Part shown: positions 6,808 to 14,205 of the stretch, in pieces | Position numbering within the stretch: position 1 is the first letter of the stretch | Layout: each line of letters opens with the position of its first letter | From: Hypericibacter sp050729195 | Lineage (GTDB): Bacteria > Pseudomonadota > Alphaproteobacteria > Dongiales > Dongiaceae | Direction: 5' to 3' | Assembly (NCBI RefSeq): GCF_050729195.1 | Contig: NZ_JBOHKS010000282.1 | Coordinates: 1-16,352, forward strand | Length of the DNA: 16,352 bases | Made by a program: the position numbers and the translations under genes | Notes under the pieces: model-generated | Seen by the model: only the letters and a program-made list of their open reading frames with translations | Databases searched by the model: none | What the model was told of the DNA's origin: nothing

Positions 6808-8271
6808 ATGGCTCAATCGACGACAACCTCGGCCGGGGCGTCGCCCGACCGGCTCCGGCGCAACGCCCTGGGCGTGGCGGCCGTGACCTTCTTCGTGGTT
6901 TCGGCAGCCGCACCGCTGACGGCAGTCGCCGGCGGCTATCCGATCGCGATGCTGTTCGGCAACGGCCCCGGCGTTCCGGCCGCCGTGCTGGTCGTGACCT
7001 TGATCCTGCTGCTGTTCTCGGTCGGCTACACGACCATGGCCCGGCATATCTCGAATGCCGGCTCCTTCTTCGCCTTCACCTCCCGCGGTCTCGGCGGTCT
7101 CGCCGGCGGTGCCGCGGCCTACATCGCCATCCTTGCCTACAACACCATGCAGATCGGTCTTCTGGGCCTGTTCGGTGCCGTAACGGCGGGAACGCTGTCG
7201 GCCATCGTCGGCATCGACCTGCCCTGGTGGGTCTGGTCGCTGATCGCCATAGCGATCATCGCCGTGCTGGGCTATCGCCAGATCGACCTCTCGGCCAAGG
7301 TGTTGGCGGTGCTGGTCATCGCCGAGTACATCGCGGTCCTGATCCTCGATGCCACCATCCTGGGCGCTGGCGGCGCCGAGGGCATCAGCTTGACCAGCTT
7401 CACGCCCGACGCCTTCTTGAGCGGCTCGACCACCATCGGCATGCTGCTCTGCTTCGCGGCCTTCATGGGCTTCGAGGCCACCACCATCTACAGCGAAGAG
7501 GCGCGCGATCCGGAGCGGACCGTCCCGCGGGCGACTTATCTTTCAGTGCTGCTGATCGGCGTCTTCTACACCATCTCGACCTGGTGCATGGTCCTTGCCA
7601 CCGGTCCGGATAAGCTGCTGCCGACGCTGCAGGGCCTGCAGGACCCGACCAGCTTCGTGTTCGGCCTCTCGGATCAGTATGCAAACTCGACGCTCACCAC
7701 GATCATGATGCTGCTCATGATCTCCAGCGTCTTTGCAGCACTCCTCGCCTTCCACAACGCCGCCGCCCGCTACTTCTATGTGCTCGGCCGCGAGGGCCTG
7801 CTGCCGGTGGGCCTCGGCAAGACCCACGCCACCCATCAGAGCCCGCATCTCGGATCTGCCCTGCAGACGGTGCTCGCCGTGATCGTGCTGGCCATCTTCG
7901 TCATCACCGGCCAGGACCCGGTCCTCGCGCTCTTCACCTGGCTGACCAATGTCGCGACCTTGAGCGTCATCGTGCTGATGGCCTTGGCCTCTTTTTCCGT
8001 CATCGCTTTCTTCAAGCGTTCGCAAGAGTTGGAGACCTCGGGCTTCAAGACCATGCTGGCGCCGCTGGTGGCCGGCGTCATTCTGGCCATCATCGCGGTT
8101 CTGGTGGTGATTCACTTCGATGCGCTCACAGGCGCTCAACCGGCTTTGGCGATCGGCCTTCCGATGCTGGTGCCGGCGGCGGCGGTGTTGGGCATCATTG
8201 CGGCGGCACTTCTCAAGAACAACTCGCCGGCGCGCTTCGCCCAGCTCGGCGCCCATCAATCGGGGAAATAA
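6808..8271 (+). CDS. APC-superfamily amino acid/polyamine permease
   Basis: A 487-residue inner-membrane transporter with about 12 hydrophobic segments. The N-terminal segment (21-50, with SAAAPLTAVAGGYP) and the loop GFEATTIYSEEARDPERTVPRATY-like region at 221-244 are characteristic of APC family members, which import amino acids or amines by proton or cation symport or exchange. The ATG at 6808 has GGGGAGG six bases upstream. An in-frame ATG at 6661 would add 49 polar residues but has no ribosome binding site and abuts the operator. It diverges from the marR-type gene and is followed by a terminator, so it is monocistronic. The shared operator suggests co-regulation with the catabolic operon, so it may import the substrate. 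With a GS-like ligase in that operon, an amine or amino acid is plausible but not shown. Confidence 0.9.
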   Translation: MAQSTTTSAGASPDRLRRNALGVAAVTFFVVSAAAPLTAVAGGYPIAMLFGNGPGVPAAVLVVTLILLLFSVGYTTMARHISNAGSFFAFTSRGLGGLAGGAAAYIAILAYNTMQIGLLGLFGAVTAGTLSAIVGIDLPWWVWSLIAIAIIAVLGYRQIDLSAKVLAVLVIAEYIAVLILDATILGAGGAEGISLTSFTPDAFLSGSTTIGMLLCFAAFMGFEATTIYSEEARDPERTVPRATYLSVLLIGVFYTISTWCMVLATGPDKLLPTLQGLQDPTSFVFGLSDQYANSTLTTIMMLLMISSVFAALLAFHNAAARYFYVLGREGLLPVGLGKTHATHQSPHLGSALQTVLAVIVLAIFVITGQDPVLALFTWLTNVATLSVIVLMALASFSVIAFFKRSQELETSGFKTMLAPLVAGVILAIIAVLVVIHFDALTGAQPALAIGLPMLVPAAAVLGIIAAALLKNNSPARFAQLGAHQSGK

Positions 8272-8298
8272 CCTTGCGGCAATAAGCGACGACATCAG

Positions 8299-8326
8299 GC
8301 CAGGGGCACCCGCCCCTGGCTTTTTT
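8299..8326 (+). terminator. Intrinsic terminator of the permease gene
   Basis: A perfect 9-bp GC-rich stem (GCCAGGGGC at 8299-8307 with GCCCCTGGC at 8312-8320) with an ACCC loop is followed directly by six Ts (8321-8326). It lies 27 bp after the permease stop, so the downstream P450 should need its own promoter. Confidence 0.92.
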
Positions 8327-8363
8327 CGTCCCACGACGGATCGCCGAAACGGGAGCCCTGCGA

Positions 8364-9551
8364 ATGGCCATCGCCGATCAGATCACCGTCGAGGCGCTCG
8401 ACGAGGACCCCTACCCGATCTATGCCCGGCTGCGGCGCGAGGCGCCGGTCGCCTGGGTCCCGGCCGCCAATGTCTGGTTCGTGACCCGCTGGCAGGATGT
8501 CGAGTTCGTCAGCAAGAATACGGGCCTGTTCGCGGCCGAGGTGCCGAGCTCACCGGTCGAGCGTTCCATGGGCAAGCCGACCATCCTGACCAGCGACGGC
8601 CCGGTGCATGGCGAGCTGCGGCGCGGCTTCGACACGAAATACAAACCGCGTACCGTCGCCGACTATATCGACGGGCTGGCGAACCCGATCATCGAGGACC
8701 ATCTCGACCGCTTTGCGCCGCAGGGCCATGCCAATCTCATCGCCGACTATTTCGAGCCGGTCTCGAGCCTCTGTCTCGCCCGCTCGCTGGGTTTCGGCCA
8801 TGTCGATGCGGAAACGCTGCTGCGCTGGTTCCATGGGCTCGCCATCGGCGCCGCCAATTACGAGAACGACCCGGCAAAATTGGCGATTTCGGACCCGATC
8901 AACAGAGAGGTCGAGGCCGTCATCGTTCCGATCTTCGAACGCCTGGAGCGCGAGCCGGACGGGTCGGCGATGTCCCATATGCTTCATGACGGCATGCCGT
9001 CCGGGCAGACCCGCCCGCGCGCGCTCCTGCTGCCCTCCATCAAGGTCGCGCTCCTGGGCGGCATGCAGGAGCCCGGCCATGGAGCCGCCTCGACGCTAGT
9101 CGCCCTTTTGTCCGATCATGCGCAATATGCGGCGCTGAAGGCCGACTTCGAGACGTTGCTGCCCAAGGCGGCGGATGAAGGCCTGCGCTGGATGGCGCCC
9201 ATCGGAACCCAGATGCGCCGGGCCACCCAGGACATGGAACTGGGAGGGATCGCTATTCCTGCGGACGCGCCGGTCGCCTCGGTCATTTCCTCGGCCTGCC
9301 GCGACGAGGCCCGCTATCGCGATCCGGACCGGTTCGACATCCACCGCACCGAGACCGGCCATGCCGCCTATGGCTTCGGCTCGCATTTCTGCGCCGGGCG
9401 CTGGTTCGCCCAGCGTCTCGTGATCTCGCTGCTGCGCTCCCTCCTGCAGCGGCTTCCCGACCTGGCGCTGGTGCCGGAGAAACCGCCGCGGTTCCGCGGC
9501 TGGGAGTTCCGGGCCCCGACCTCGCTCCATGTGACCTTCACGCCGAAGTGA
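8364..9551 (+). CDS. Cytochrome P450, divergent I-helix
   Basis: A 395-residue soluble P450. The K-helix ExxR is EGLR (272-275). The heme loop is YGFGSHFCAG (336-345) with C343 as iron ligand and tyrosine where most have phenylalanine. The I-helix reads GGMQEPGHGAAS (232-243): the acid (E236) is kept but the next residue is proline, not the usual threonine that helps protonate bound oxygen. This resembles subfamilies with atypical oxygen activation or small aromatic/ether substrates, though I cannot name one. GGGAG precedes the ATG by eight bases. The permease terminator upstream and the convergent iron operon downstream make it a single-gene unit; no obvious promoter was found in the 37 bp between terminator and start. 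It shares little with the operon P450 beyond the core motifs. No electron-transfer partner is adjacent. Confidence 0.93.
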   Translation: MAIADQITVEALDEDPYPIYARLRREAPVAWVPAANVWFVTRWQDVEFVSKNTGLFAAEVPSSPVERSMGKPTILTSDGPVHGELRRGFDTKYKPRTVADYIDGLANPIIEDHLDRFAPQGHANLIADYFEPVSSLCLARSLGFGHVDAETLLRWFHGLAIGAANYENDPAKLAISDPINREVEAVIVPIFERLEREPDGSAMSHMLHDGMPSGQTRPRALLLPSIKVALLGGMQEPGHGAASTLVALLSDHAQYAALKADFETLLPKAADEGLRWMAPIGTQMRRATQDMELGGIAIPADAPVASVISSACRDEARYRDPDRFDIHRTETGHAAYGFGSHFCAGRWFAQRLVISLLRSLLQRLPDLALVPEKPPRFRGWEFRAPTSLHVTFTPK

Positions 9552-9580
9552 CCTTCAGGCCGAGCTGAAGCGTAAAAGAA

Positions 9581-9608
9581 AACCGCGACGGCCGGGGCCG
9601 TCGCGGTT
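9581..9608 (-). terminator. Terminator between convergent P450 and efe operon
   Basis: A perfect 12-bp stem (AACCGCGACGGC with GCCGTCGCGGTT) and 4-nt loop. On the minus strand it is followed by TTTTCTTTT, so it is a strong intrinsic terminator for the efe operon, whose last gene stops at 9660. On the plus strand the tail is only CCTTC, but the hairpin may still help end the P450 transcript. A second small hairpin (CGGAGG/CCTCCG, 9625-9641) lies between it and the efe stop. Confidence 0.85.
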
Positions 9609-9659
9609 CCTTCAGTTCGCCGGCCGGAGGTCTAGCCTCCGAGGCGTCGCGGTCATGCC

Positions 9660-10487
9660 TCAGTTCAGCCCGAGCTTGCCGCGGAGCTGCGACAGATCCT
9701 CGGCCAGCGTGTTGACCGCGCCGGCGAGAATCTTGCGGTCCGCATCGGTCAGCTTGTCATAGAGCTCGAAGCCGTCGCCCTTCTTGTATTTCGCGAGGGT
9801 CGTCTCGAGCGTCTGGAAATTGGCATCGACCTTCGCCACGAAGGCCGGATCGTCCTTGGCGACCAGCGGACGGAACAGCTCGAAGATCTTGCGCGAGCCG
9901 TCGAAATTGCCCTGGAAGTCGTAGAGATCGGTGTGGCTGTAGCGGTCTTCCTCGCCCGAGATCTTCGTCGCGGCGACTTCCTCCATCAGCGCGGCAGCGC
10001 CACCGACGACCTTGTCCGGCGGGAAGGTCAGCTCGGCGATGCGCTTGTTGAGCTCGTTCACGTCGGCCATCAGCTTGTCGGCGATGGGGGCCAGATCCTT
10101 GGTGCTGTTCTGCGCCCAGAGCCCGTATTCGATGCGGTGGAAACCGGGGAAGCCCGGATCGGCTTCCGCATGCTCGTAATCGTCGGCGCGCGAATCGATC
10201 GCCACGTCGAGATCGCTGAACAGCTCCGCGACCGGCTCGATCGCCTCATAGCTCATGCGGGCCGGGCCGAACAGCGCTTTGGCTTTCTCGATGTCGCCGG
10301 CCTTGACCGCATCGGTGAAGGCCTTGGTGTCGGCCACCAGCTTCTGCAGCTTCTCGGACACGTAGATCTTGTATTCGGAGACCGGCCCGACGAGGTCCAT
10401 CGGCGCCACGGCGGCACGCGCGGATCCCGCCATGCTGCCCAGCGCCAAGGCCAGGCCCACGGCCATGAGAGGAAGGCGTAACGTCAT
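9660..10487 (-). CDS. efeM: M75-domain (imelysin-like) periplasmic iron-uptake protein, EfeM type
   Basis: A 275-residue exported protein. Residues 1-25 form a signal peptide (MTLRLPLMAV, then a hydrophobic core, ending SARAA). The remainder is one M75 domain with the metal-site motif HRIE (117-120, in PGFHRIEYGLWA), matching the HRLE of the EfeO encoded upstream. The cupredoxin domain of classical EfeO is absent, so this is the EfeM-type short form. It probably binds iron in the periplasm for EfeU. The ATG at 10487 is chosen because it begins the signal peptide and has AGGAGC upstream; the frame stays open further upstream but that stretch lacks signal-peptide character. It is the last gene of the operon, 31 bp after efeB, and ends at a strong terminator. 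It looks like a paralogue of the M75 part of EfeO. Confidence 0.9.
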   Translation of the reverse strand: MTLRLPLMAVGLALALGSMAGSARAAVAPMDLVGPVSEYKIYVSEKLQKLVADTKAFTDAVKAGDIEKAKALFGPARMSYEAIEPVAELFSDLDVAIDSRADDYEHAEADPGFPGFHRIEYGLWAQNSTKDLAPIADKLMADVNELNKRIAELTFPPDKVVGGAAALMEEVAATKISGEEDRYSHTDLYDFQGNFDGSRKIFELFRPLVAKDDPAFVAKVDANFQTLETTLAKYKKGDGFELYDKLTDADRKILAGAVNTLAEDLSQLRGKLGLN

Positions 10488-10518
10488 ATCGATAGCTCCT
10501 GTCTTCTGATGAGTGTTG

Positions 10519-11856
10519 TCAGTTGCCGGGCTGTGCAGCGCCGGCAGCTTCGAGCAGTGTCCGGCCCAAGAAATCCCTCTCATTGGCGACGCCGGGCAGG
10601 GTGTAGAAGAATCCGCCGCCGACTGGCTTGATGTATTCCTCGAGCGGCTCGCCAGCGAGCCGCTTCTGGACCGAGATGAACCCCTTCTCCAGGTCCGACT
10701 GATAGGCGATGAACAGCAGCCCCTGATCGAGCTGTCCCGACTTCGTGACGCCGTTCGAATAGTTGAAGGGACGGCGCAGGATCAGATTGGCTTCGGATCC
10801 ATGGGTGCGCGGGTTGGCCATGCGGATATGCGCATCGAGCGGCGTGACCTTGCCTTCGGGATCGCCGGCGTAGTCGGGCACGTCATGCTCGGTCCCGCCC
10901 TGCATCGGGGCTCCGGTCCCCTTGTGGCGTCCGATGATGTTTTGCTGCTCCTGCAGCGGCGTGCGATCCCAGCGCTCGACGAAATTGCGGATGATGCGGA
11001 CCGCCTGATAGGTGCCGTTCGTGGCCCAGCCCGGCTCGTCGCTGTCCGGCTGCACCCAGACGATGCGCTCCATCAGATCGGAATCCTGCGGGCTGGGATT
11101 GGCCGACCCATCGCGGAAACCGAGGAAATTGCGGGCGCTTTGCGGCGGCACGCCCGACTGCACCGGCAAAGGGGGCACGGAACCTTCCTGCTTCCAGCGC
11201 AACAGCAGCAGATCGGGCAGCTTTTTCACGATGTCGCGCAGCGCGTGGATGTTGGTATCGGCCGTGTTGGACGAGATCTGCAGCGACAGGTCGCCATGGC
11301 AGAGAGAGGCGTCGAGTGCGTCATTGGGAAAGCTCGTCATCCGGACGAGACGCGCCGGCTTGAGGCGCTTCAGTCCGAACCGATCGTCGAACAGCGACGA
11401 ACCGACCGAAACGGTGATGGTCAGATTGTCCGGGGACACCACCGGCCCGAGGATGCCGTTATCCGCCGGCGGCAGTTTCGGATCGAGCGATGGCGGCTCG
11501 CCGCCTTGGGTCAGGAACGCGATGCGCTCGGTCAGCGTCTGGAACATCCGCACCAGGTCGGCCGGCGTCGCCGCCAGAGCGTCGAAGCTGGCGATCATGC
11601 CGTTGGTGGGCCGGTGCGTGACGATGCCGGATTGGCGCAGCCCATAGAAGGGCTGGCGCTCCTGCGTTTTGTCGCTGACCGGCGCGTTGGTGACGCTTTC
11701 GCTGTCGGCCGAGGCCGGAGTTCCGGCCATCAGGCTGCCGGTGAGAGCGCCACCGGCGGCACCCAACCCGATCAGGACACGGCGTCGACTTGTAGAGAGG
11801 GGGCTTGTCGAGGTGGGGTCGGCCGAAGTCGGTTCGTTGGATTTGCGATCTTTCAT
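10519..11856 (-). CDS. efeB: Tat-exported DyP-type heme peroxidase/deferrochelatase EfeB
   Basis: A 445-residue EfeB. A twin-arginine signal is visible at 22-50 (TSRRRVLIGLGAAGG, ending ASA), which sends the folded heme protein to the periplasm. The DyP signature GFRDG (246-250, catalytic D249) and the proximal heme histidine H343 (DAHIRMANPR) are present. In the EfeUOB system it oxidises ferrous iron or releases iron from heme at low pH for uptake. The ATG at 11856 was preferred over one 14 codons upstream because GGAGG lies seven bases ahead and the Tat n-region fits. It follows efeO by 19 bp and precedes efeM by 31 bp. Confidence 0.95.
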   Translation of the reverse strand: MKDRKSNEPTSADPTSTSPLSTSRRRVLIGLGAAGGALTGSLMAGTPASADSESVTNAPVSDKTQERQPFYGLRQSGIVTHRPTNGMIASFDALAATPADLVRMFQTLTERIAFLTQGGEPPSLDPKLPPADNGILGPVVSPDNLTITVSVGSSLFDDRFGLKRLKPARLVRMTSFPNDALDASLCHGDLSLQISSNTADTNIHALRDIVKKLPDLLLLRWKQEGSVPPLPVQSGVPPQSARNFLGFRDGSANPSPQDSDLMERIVWVQPDSDEPGWATNGTYQAVRIIRNFVERWDRTPLQEQQNIIGRHKGTGAPMQGGTEHDVPDYAGDPEGKVTPLDAHIRMANPRTHGSEANLILRRPFNYSNGVTKSGQLDQGLLFIAYQSDLEKGFISVQKRLAGEPLEEYIKPVGGGFFYTLPGVANERDFLGRTLLEAAGAAQPGN

Positions 11857-11875
11857 CTCATCGCCTCCATAGCGC

Positions 11876-13069
11876 TCATTCCAATCCAAGAGCGGCATTG
11901 ACCTTGGTGATCTCCGCGGCGAGCGCGCGCATCTGGTCGGCGATCGCCGCCCGGTCCGCGTCGCTCAGCCGGTCGTAAGATGGGTACTGGTCCTGTTGCT
12001 TGAAGCTGGCGAGCTTGGCCAAGGTCGCGTCGAACTGCGTGTCGAGGCTCTTGGCCAGATCCGGGTTGGCCTTCTCGGTCAGGGGCCGCAGCAGCGTCAC
12101 GATCTTGCGGCTCCCTTCGACATTGGCCTGGAAGTCCGCCAGATCGCTGTGGCTGTAGCGATCCTCGTCGCCCGCGGCGGCACTGTCGGCGACCTTGCTC
12201 AGCAGCCGCGCGGCGCTGTCCGCCATCTTCTCCGGCGGAACCTGCAGCTGGCGCACCCGCTGCTGGAGCGCCGTCACATCGGTCAGGAGCTTGTCGGCGA
12301 TGGGCGCCAGACCGTCGGTGCTGTTCTTCGCGAAGAGGCCATATTCGAGCCGGTGGAAGCCGCCGAAGGCGGGATCGTCTTCCTGCTTCTCGAAATAGAC
12401 CGCGCGCGCATTGATCGCGGTATCGAGATCGGCAAACCGGTCGGCCACCGGCTCGAGATGCATGTAAGCGGCGCGGGCCGGGCTATACAGCGTCTTGGCG
12501 AGCTCGACGTCGCCGGCCTTGATCGCGTCGGTGAATGCTTGCGTCGCCGCGACCAGCGCGCCCGATTCAAGCACGAGATAGACCTTGTACTCGGCCAGCG
12601 GGCCGATGAAGGCGACCATCGAGGGCTTGGCGGCTTCGGCGATGGAGGCGGCCGAGGGTGTCACATGGAGCTTGCCGCGGGGATTGCTGAGCAGACCACA
12701 GGTGATCGCATAGTCGCCCGGCGCGACCTTGGCGGTGACGGTCCGGCTCAGGCCCGGCGTGATGTTCTCACGCTCGGCAATCACATAGACGCCGTCGAGG
12801 ATTTCCCATTCGACGGTGCGGCTCGATTTATTGACGATCTCGAAGCTGGCCGGACCCGCTGGCACCGTGATCTCATTGGGGTCGCAGCTCGCATCGGTGA
12901 TGGTGACCGTAATCGCATTGCCGGGCGTCGACGAATGTTTCGCCGCCTGCGAGGCGACATAGAAAATGACGCCGGCGACGATCACCAGGACGAGCGCGCC
13001 GACAATGGCGAGCTTCATCAGCGTCTGATGGGAGGGGCCGGGAGTCGGAGCAGAAGATTTGGTCGCCAT
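11876..13069 (-). CDS. efeO: EfeO: membrane-anchored cupredoxin plus M75 iron-binding protein
   Basis: A 397-residue full-length EfeO. A hydrophobic segment at about 17-39 acts as signal anchor or uncleaved signal; no lipobox cysteine follows. A cupredoxin-like domain (about 50-137) contains C62, the EWEI acidic pair (E87, E89) and C124 in ITCGLLSNPRGKL, closely resembling E. coli EfeO. The M75 domain (about 150-397) carries HRLE (239-242) in FGGFHRLEYGLF. EfeO passes iron to the EfeU permease in the periplasm. The ATG at 13069 lies 22 bp after efeU with only a weak ribosome binding site (GGAAAG, distant), so translational coupling to efeU is likely; the ATG at codon 18 is an alternative but would trim the charged n-region. 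Confidence 0.93.
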   Translation of the reverse strand: MATKSSAPTPGPSHQTLMKLAIVGALVLVIVAGVIFYVASQAAKHSSTPGNAITVTITDASCDPNEITVPAGPASFEIVNKSSRTVEWEILDGVYVIAERENITPGLSRTVTAKVAPGDYAITCGLLSNPRGKLHVTPSAASIAEAAKPSMVAFIGPLAEYKVYLVLESGALVAATQAFTDAIKAGDVELAKTLYSPARAAYMHLEPVADRFADLDTAINARAVYFEKQEDDPAFGGFHRLEYGLFAKNSTDGLAPIADKLLTDVTALQQRVRQLQVPPEKMADSAARLLSKVADSAAAGDEDRYSHSDLADFQANVEGSRKIVTLLRPLTEKANPDLAKSLDTQFDATLAKLASFKQQDQYPSYDRLSDADRAAIADQMRALAAEITKVNAALGLE

Positions 13070-13091
13070 GGCGAGGGGTCTGGTCTTTCCG

Positions 13092-13934
13092 TCAACGGTT
13101 CGGCTGGTTGGTGGGAAGGGCGGCCTGGCGGACCATCGGGGGCGACAGGAACAGGAACAGCGTGACCGCCAGGAAAGCCACATAGGCGATGACGGCACCC
13201 AGGCTTGGCGCGTCCTGATAGCCGAAGAAGCCGGCAAAGATCGTGCCCAGCGGGCTGTCCATCGGCAGGGTGTCGCTCAGATCGAAAACGATGGCCTGGA
13301 GATGGTTCCAGATCCCCGCCTCATGCAACGAGCGCAACGCGCCGGCGAGAATTCCCGCCGCGACGATGAGCACGAAGACGCCCGTCCAGCGGAAGAAGCG
13401 GCGCAGATCGAGCTTCACACCACCCACATAGATGCCATAGCCGAGCGCGACGGCGACCAAGACGCCCAGAAGCGCGCCGAGCGGCGCGGCACTGCCGGTG
13501 CTCTGCTGGAAGATCGCGAGCAGGAAGAAGACCGATTCCACACCCTCGCGCGCGACCGCGAAGAAGATCATGGCAATGAGCGCCCAGCCCTGCCCGCTCG
13601 TATGAGCGAGCGCCGCATCGACCGAGGCATGGAGCGAGGCCTTGATCGAGCGTGAGACCTTGCGCATCCAGAACACCATCGAGGTCAGCACGGCGACCGC
13701 GACGAAGCCGATGATCGCCTCGAACAGCTCCTGGATCTTCTGCGGGAACTCGGCGCTGGCGAATTGCAGCCCGGCGCCGATGAAGAGCGACATCGCGACG
13801 GCGAGGAGGATTCCGACCCAGACCACCGGCATCCAGGCGCCACGGCCGGTCTGTCTCAGATAGCTCGCGATCAGGCCGACGATGAGCGCGGCCTCGATGC
13901 CCTCGCGCAGCATGATCAGAAATGGGATTAGCAT
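13092..13934 (-). CDS. efeU: EfeU/FTR1-family ferrous iron permease
   Basis: A 280-residue integral inner-membrane protein with about seven hydrophobic helices. It has both REGxE iron-translocation motifs: REGIE (10-14) in the first helix and REGVE (129-133) in the fourth. These are the hallmark of FTR1/EfeU permeases. It is the first gene of the operon, which continues efeO-efeB-efeM. The ATG at 13934 puts the first helix at the N-terminus as in homologues; the ribosome binding site is weak. Transcription likely starts about 55 nt upstream from the promoter overlapped by the Fur-like box at 14001-14019. Confidence 0.95.
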   Translation of the reverse strand: MLIPFLIMLREGIEAALIVGLIASYLRQTGRGAWMPVVWVGILLAVAMSLFIGAGLQFASAEFPQKIQELFEAIIGFVAVAVLTSMVFWMRKVSRSIKASLHASVDAALAHTSGQGWALIAMIFFAVAREGVESVFFLLAIFQQSTGSAAPLGALLGVLVAVALGYGIYVGGVKLDLRRFFRWTGVFVLIVAAGILAGALRSLHEAGIWNHLQAIVFDLSDTLPMDSPLGTIFAGFFGYQDAPSLGAVIAYVAFLAVTLFLFLSPPMVRQAALPTNQPNR

Positions 13935-13995
13935 TGAGACGCACTCGCAACGCGACCGCGGAGCGCCCCCTCGATATGATCAGCGCCCGGCCCGT

Positions 13996-14019
13996 ATTCT
14001 AAGAACGCTTATCATTCGC
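13996..14019 (-). promoter_or_regulatory. efe operon promoter with Fur-box-like operator
   Basis: On the minus strand TAGAAT (complement of 13996-14001) is a 5/6 match to the -10. Overlapping and upstream of it, 14001-14019 reads GCGAATGATAAGCGTTCTT on the minus strand. By my count this matches 13 of 19 positions of the classical Fur box GATAATGATAATCATTATC. A regulator bound there would cover the spacer and shut off the operon when iron is ample. A separate TTCTAAGAA palindrome at 13998-14006 faintly recalls Irr-type sites. No good -35 is visible. Confidence 0.5.
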
Positions 14020-14049
14020 ATACGCAACAAGCAATGGGAAGGCAGGATA

Positions 14050-14071
14050 ATTTTGCCTTTTATGTCAAAAT
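14050..14071. repeat. AT-rich inverted repeat upstream of efe promoter
   Basis: ATTTTG (14050-14055) and CAAAAT (14066-14071) form an inverted repeat with a 10-bp spacer, inside an AT-rich patch (about 14047-14076) that stands out in this GC-rich DNA. It lies between the efeU promoter and the SDR gene. The minus strand contains a perfect TTGACA here but no -10 at the right distance. The rest of the gap to 14205 holds a small hairpin (CTTCCG/CGGAAG, 14115-14130) and no gene I can support. Confidence 0.3.
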
Positions 14072-14205
14072 GTTAATGGGCTTCCTGCGCTGCCCGAAGA
14101 GGAGCGTGACGGCACTTCCGGCATCGGAAGATCGGTCAGGGAGCCATCCCCTTTTGGCCGTTTGCGAATCCCTGTCCGACTTCTGGGCCGGCTCCCGCCG
14201 CTCGC

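Noticed and set aside
9627..9641. Small hairpin GGAGG/CCTCC as an independent terminator
   Set aside because: The stem is short with no T-tract on either strand; the hairpin at 9581-9608 is far stronger.
10513..13165. Long plus-strand frames (462 and 389 codons) opposite efeB and efeO
   Set aside because: No domains and shadow-like composition. The minus-strand products are textbook EfeB and EfeO.
14137..14156. GGGAGCCATCCCCTTTT as a terminator in the efe-SDR gap
   Set aside because: The stem is only 4 bp and its orientation (plus) does not follow any plus-strand gene.
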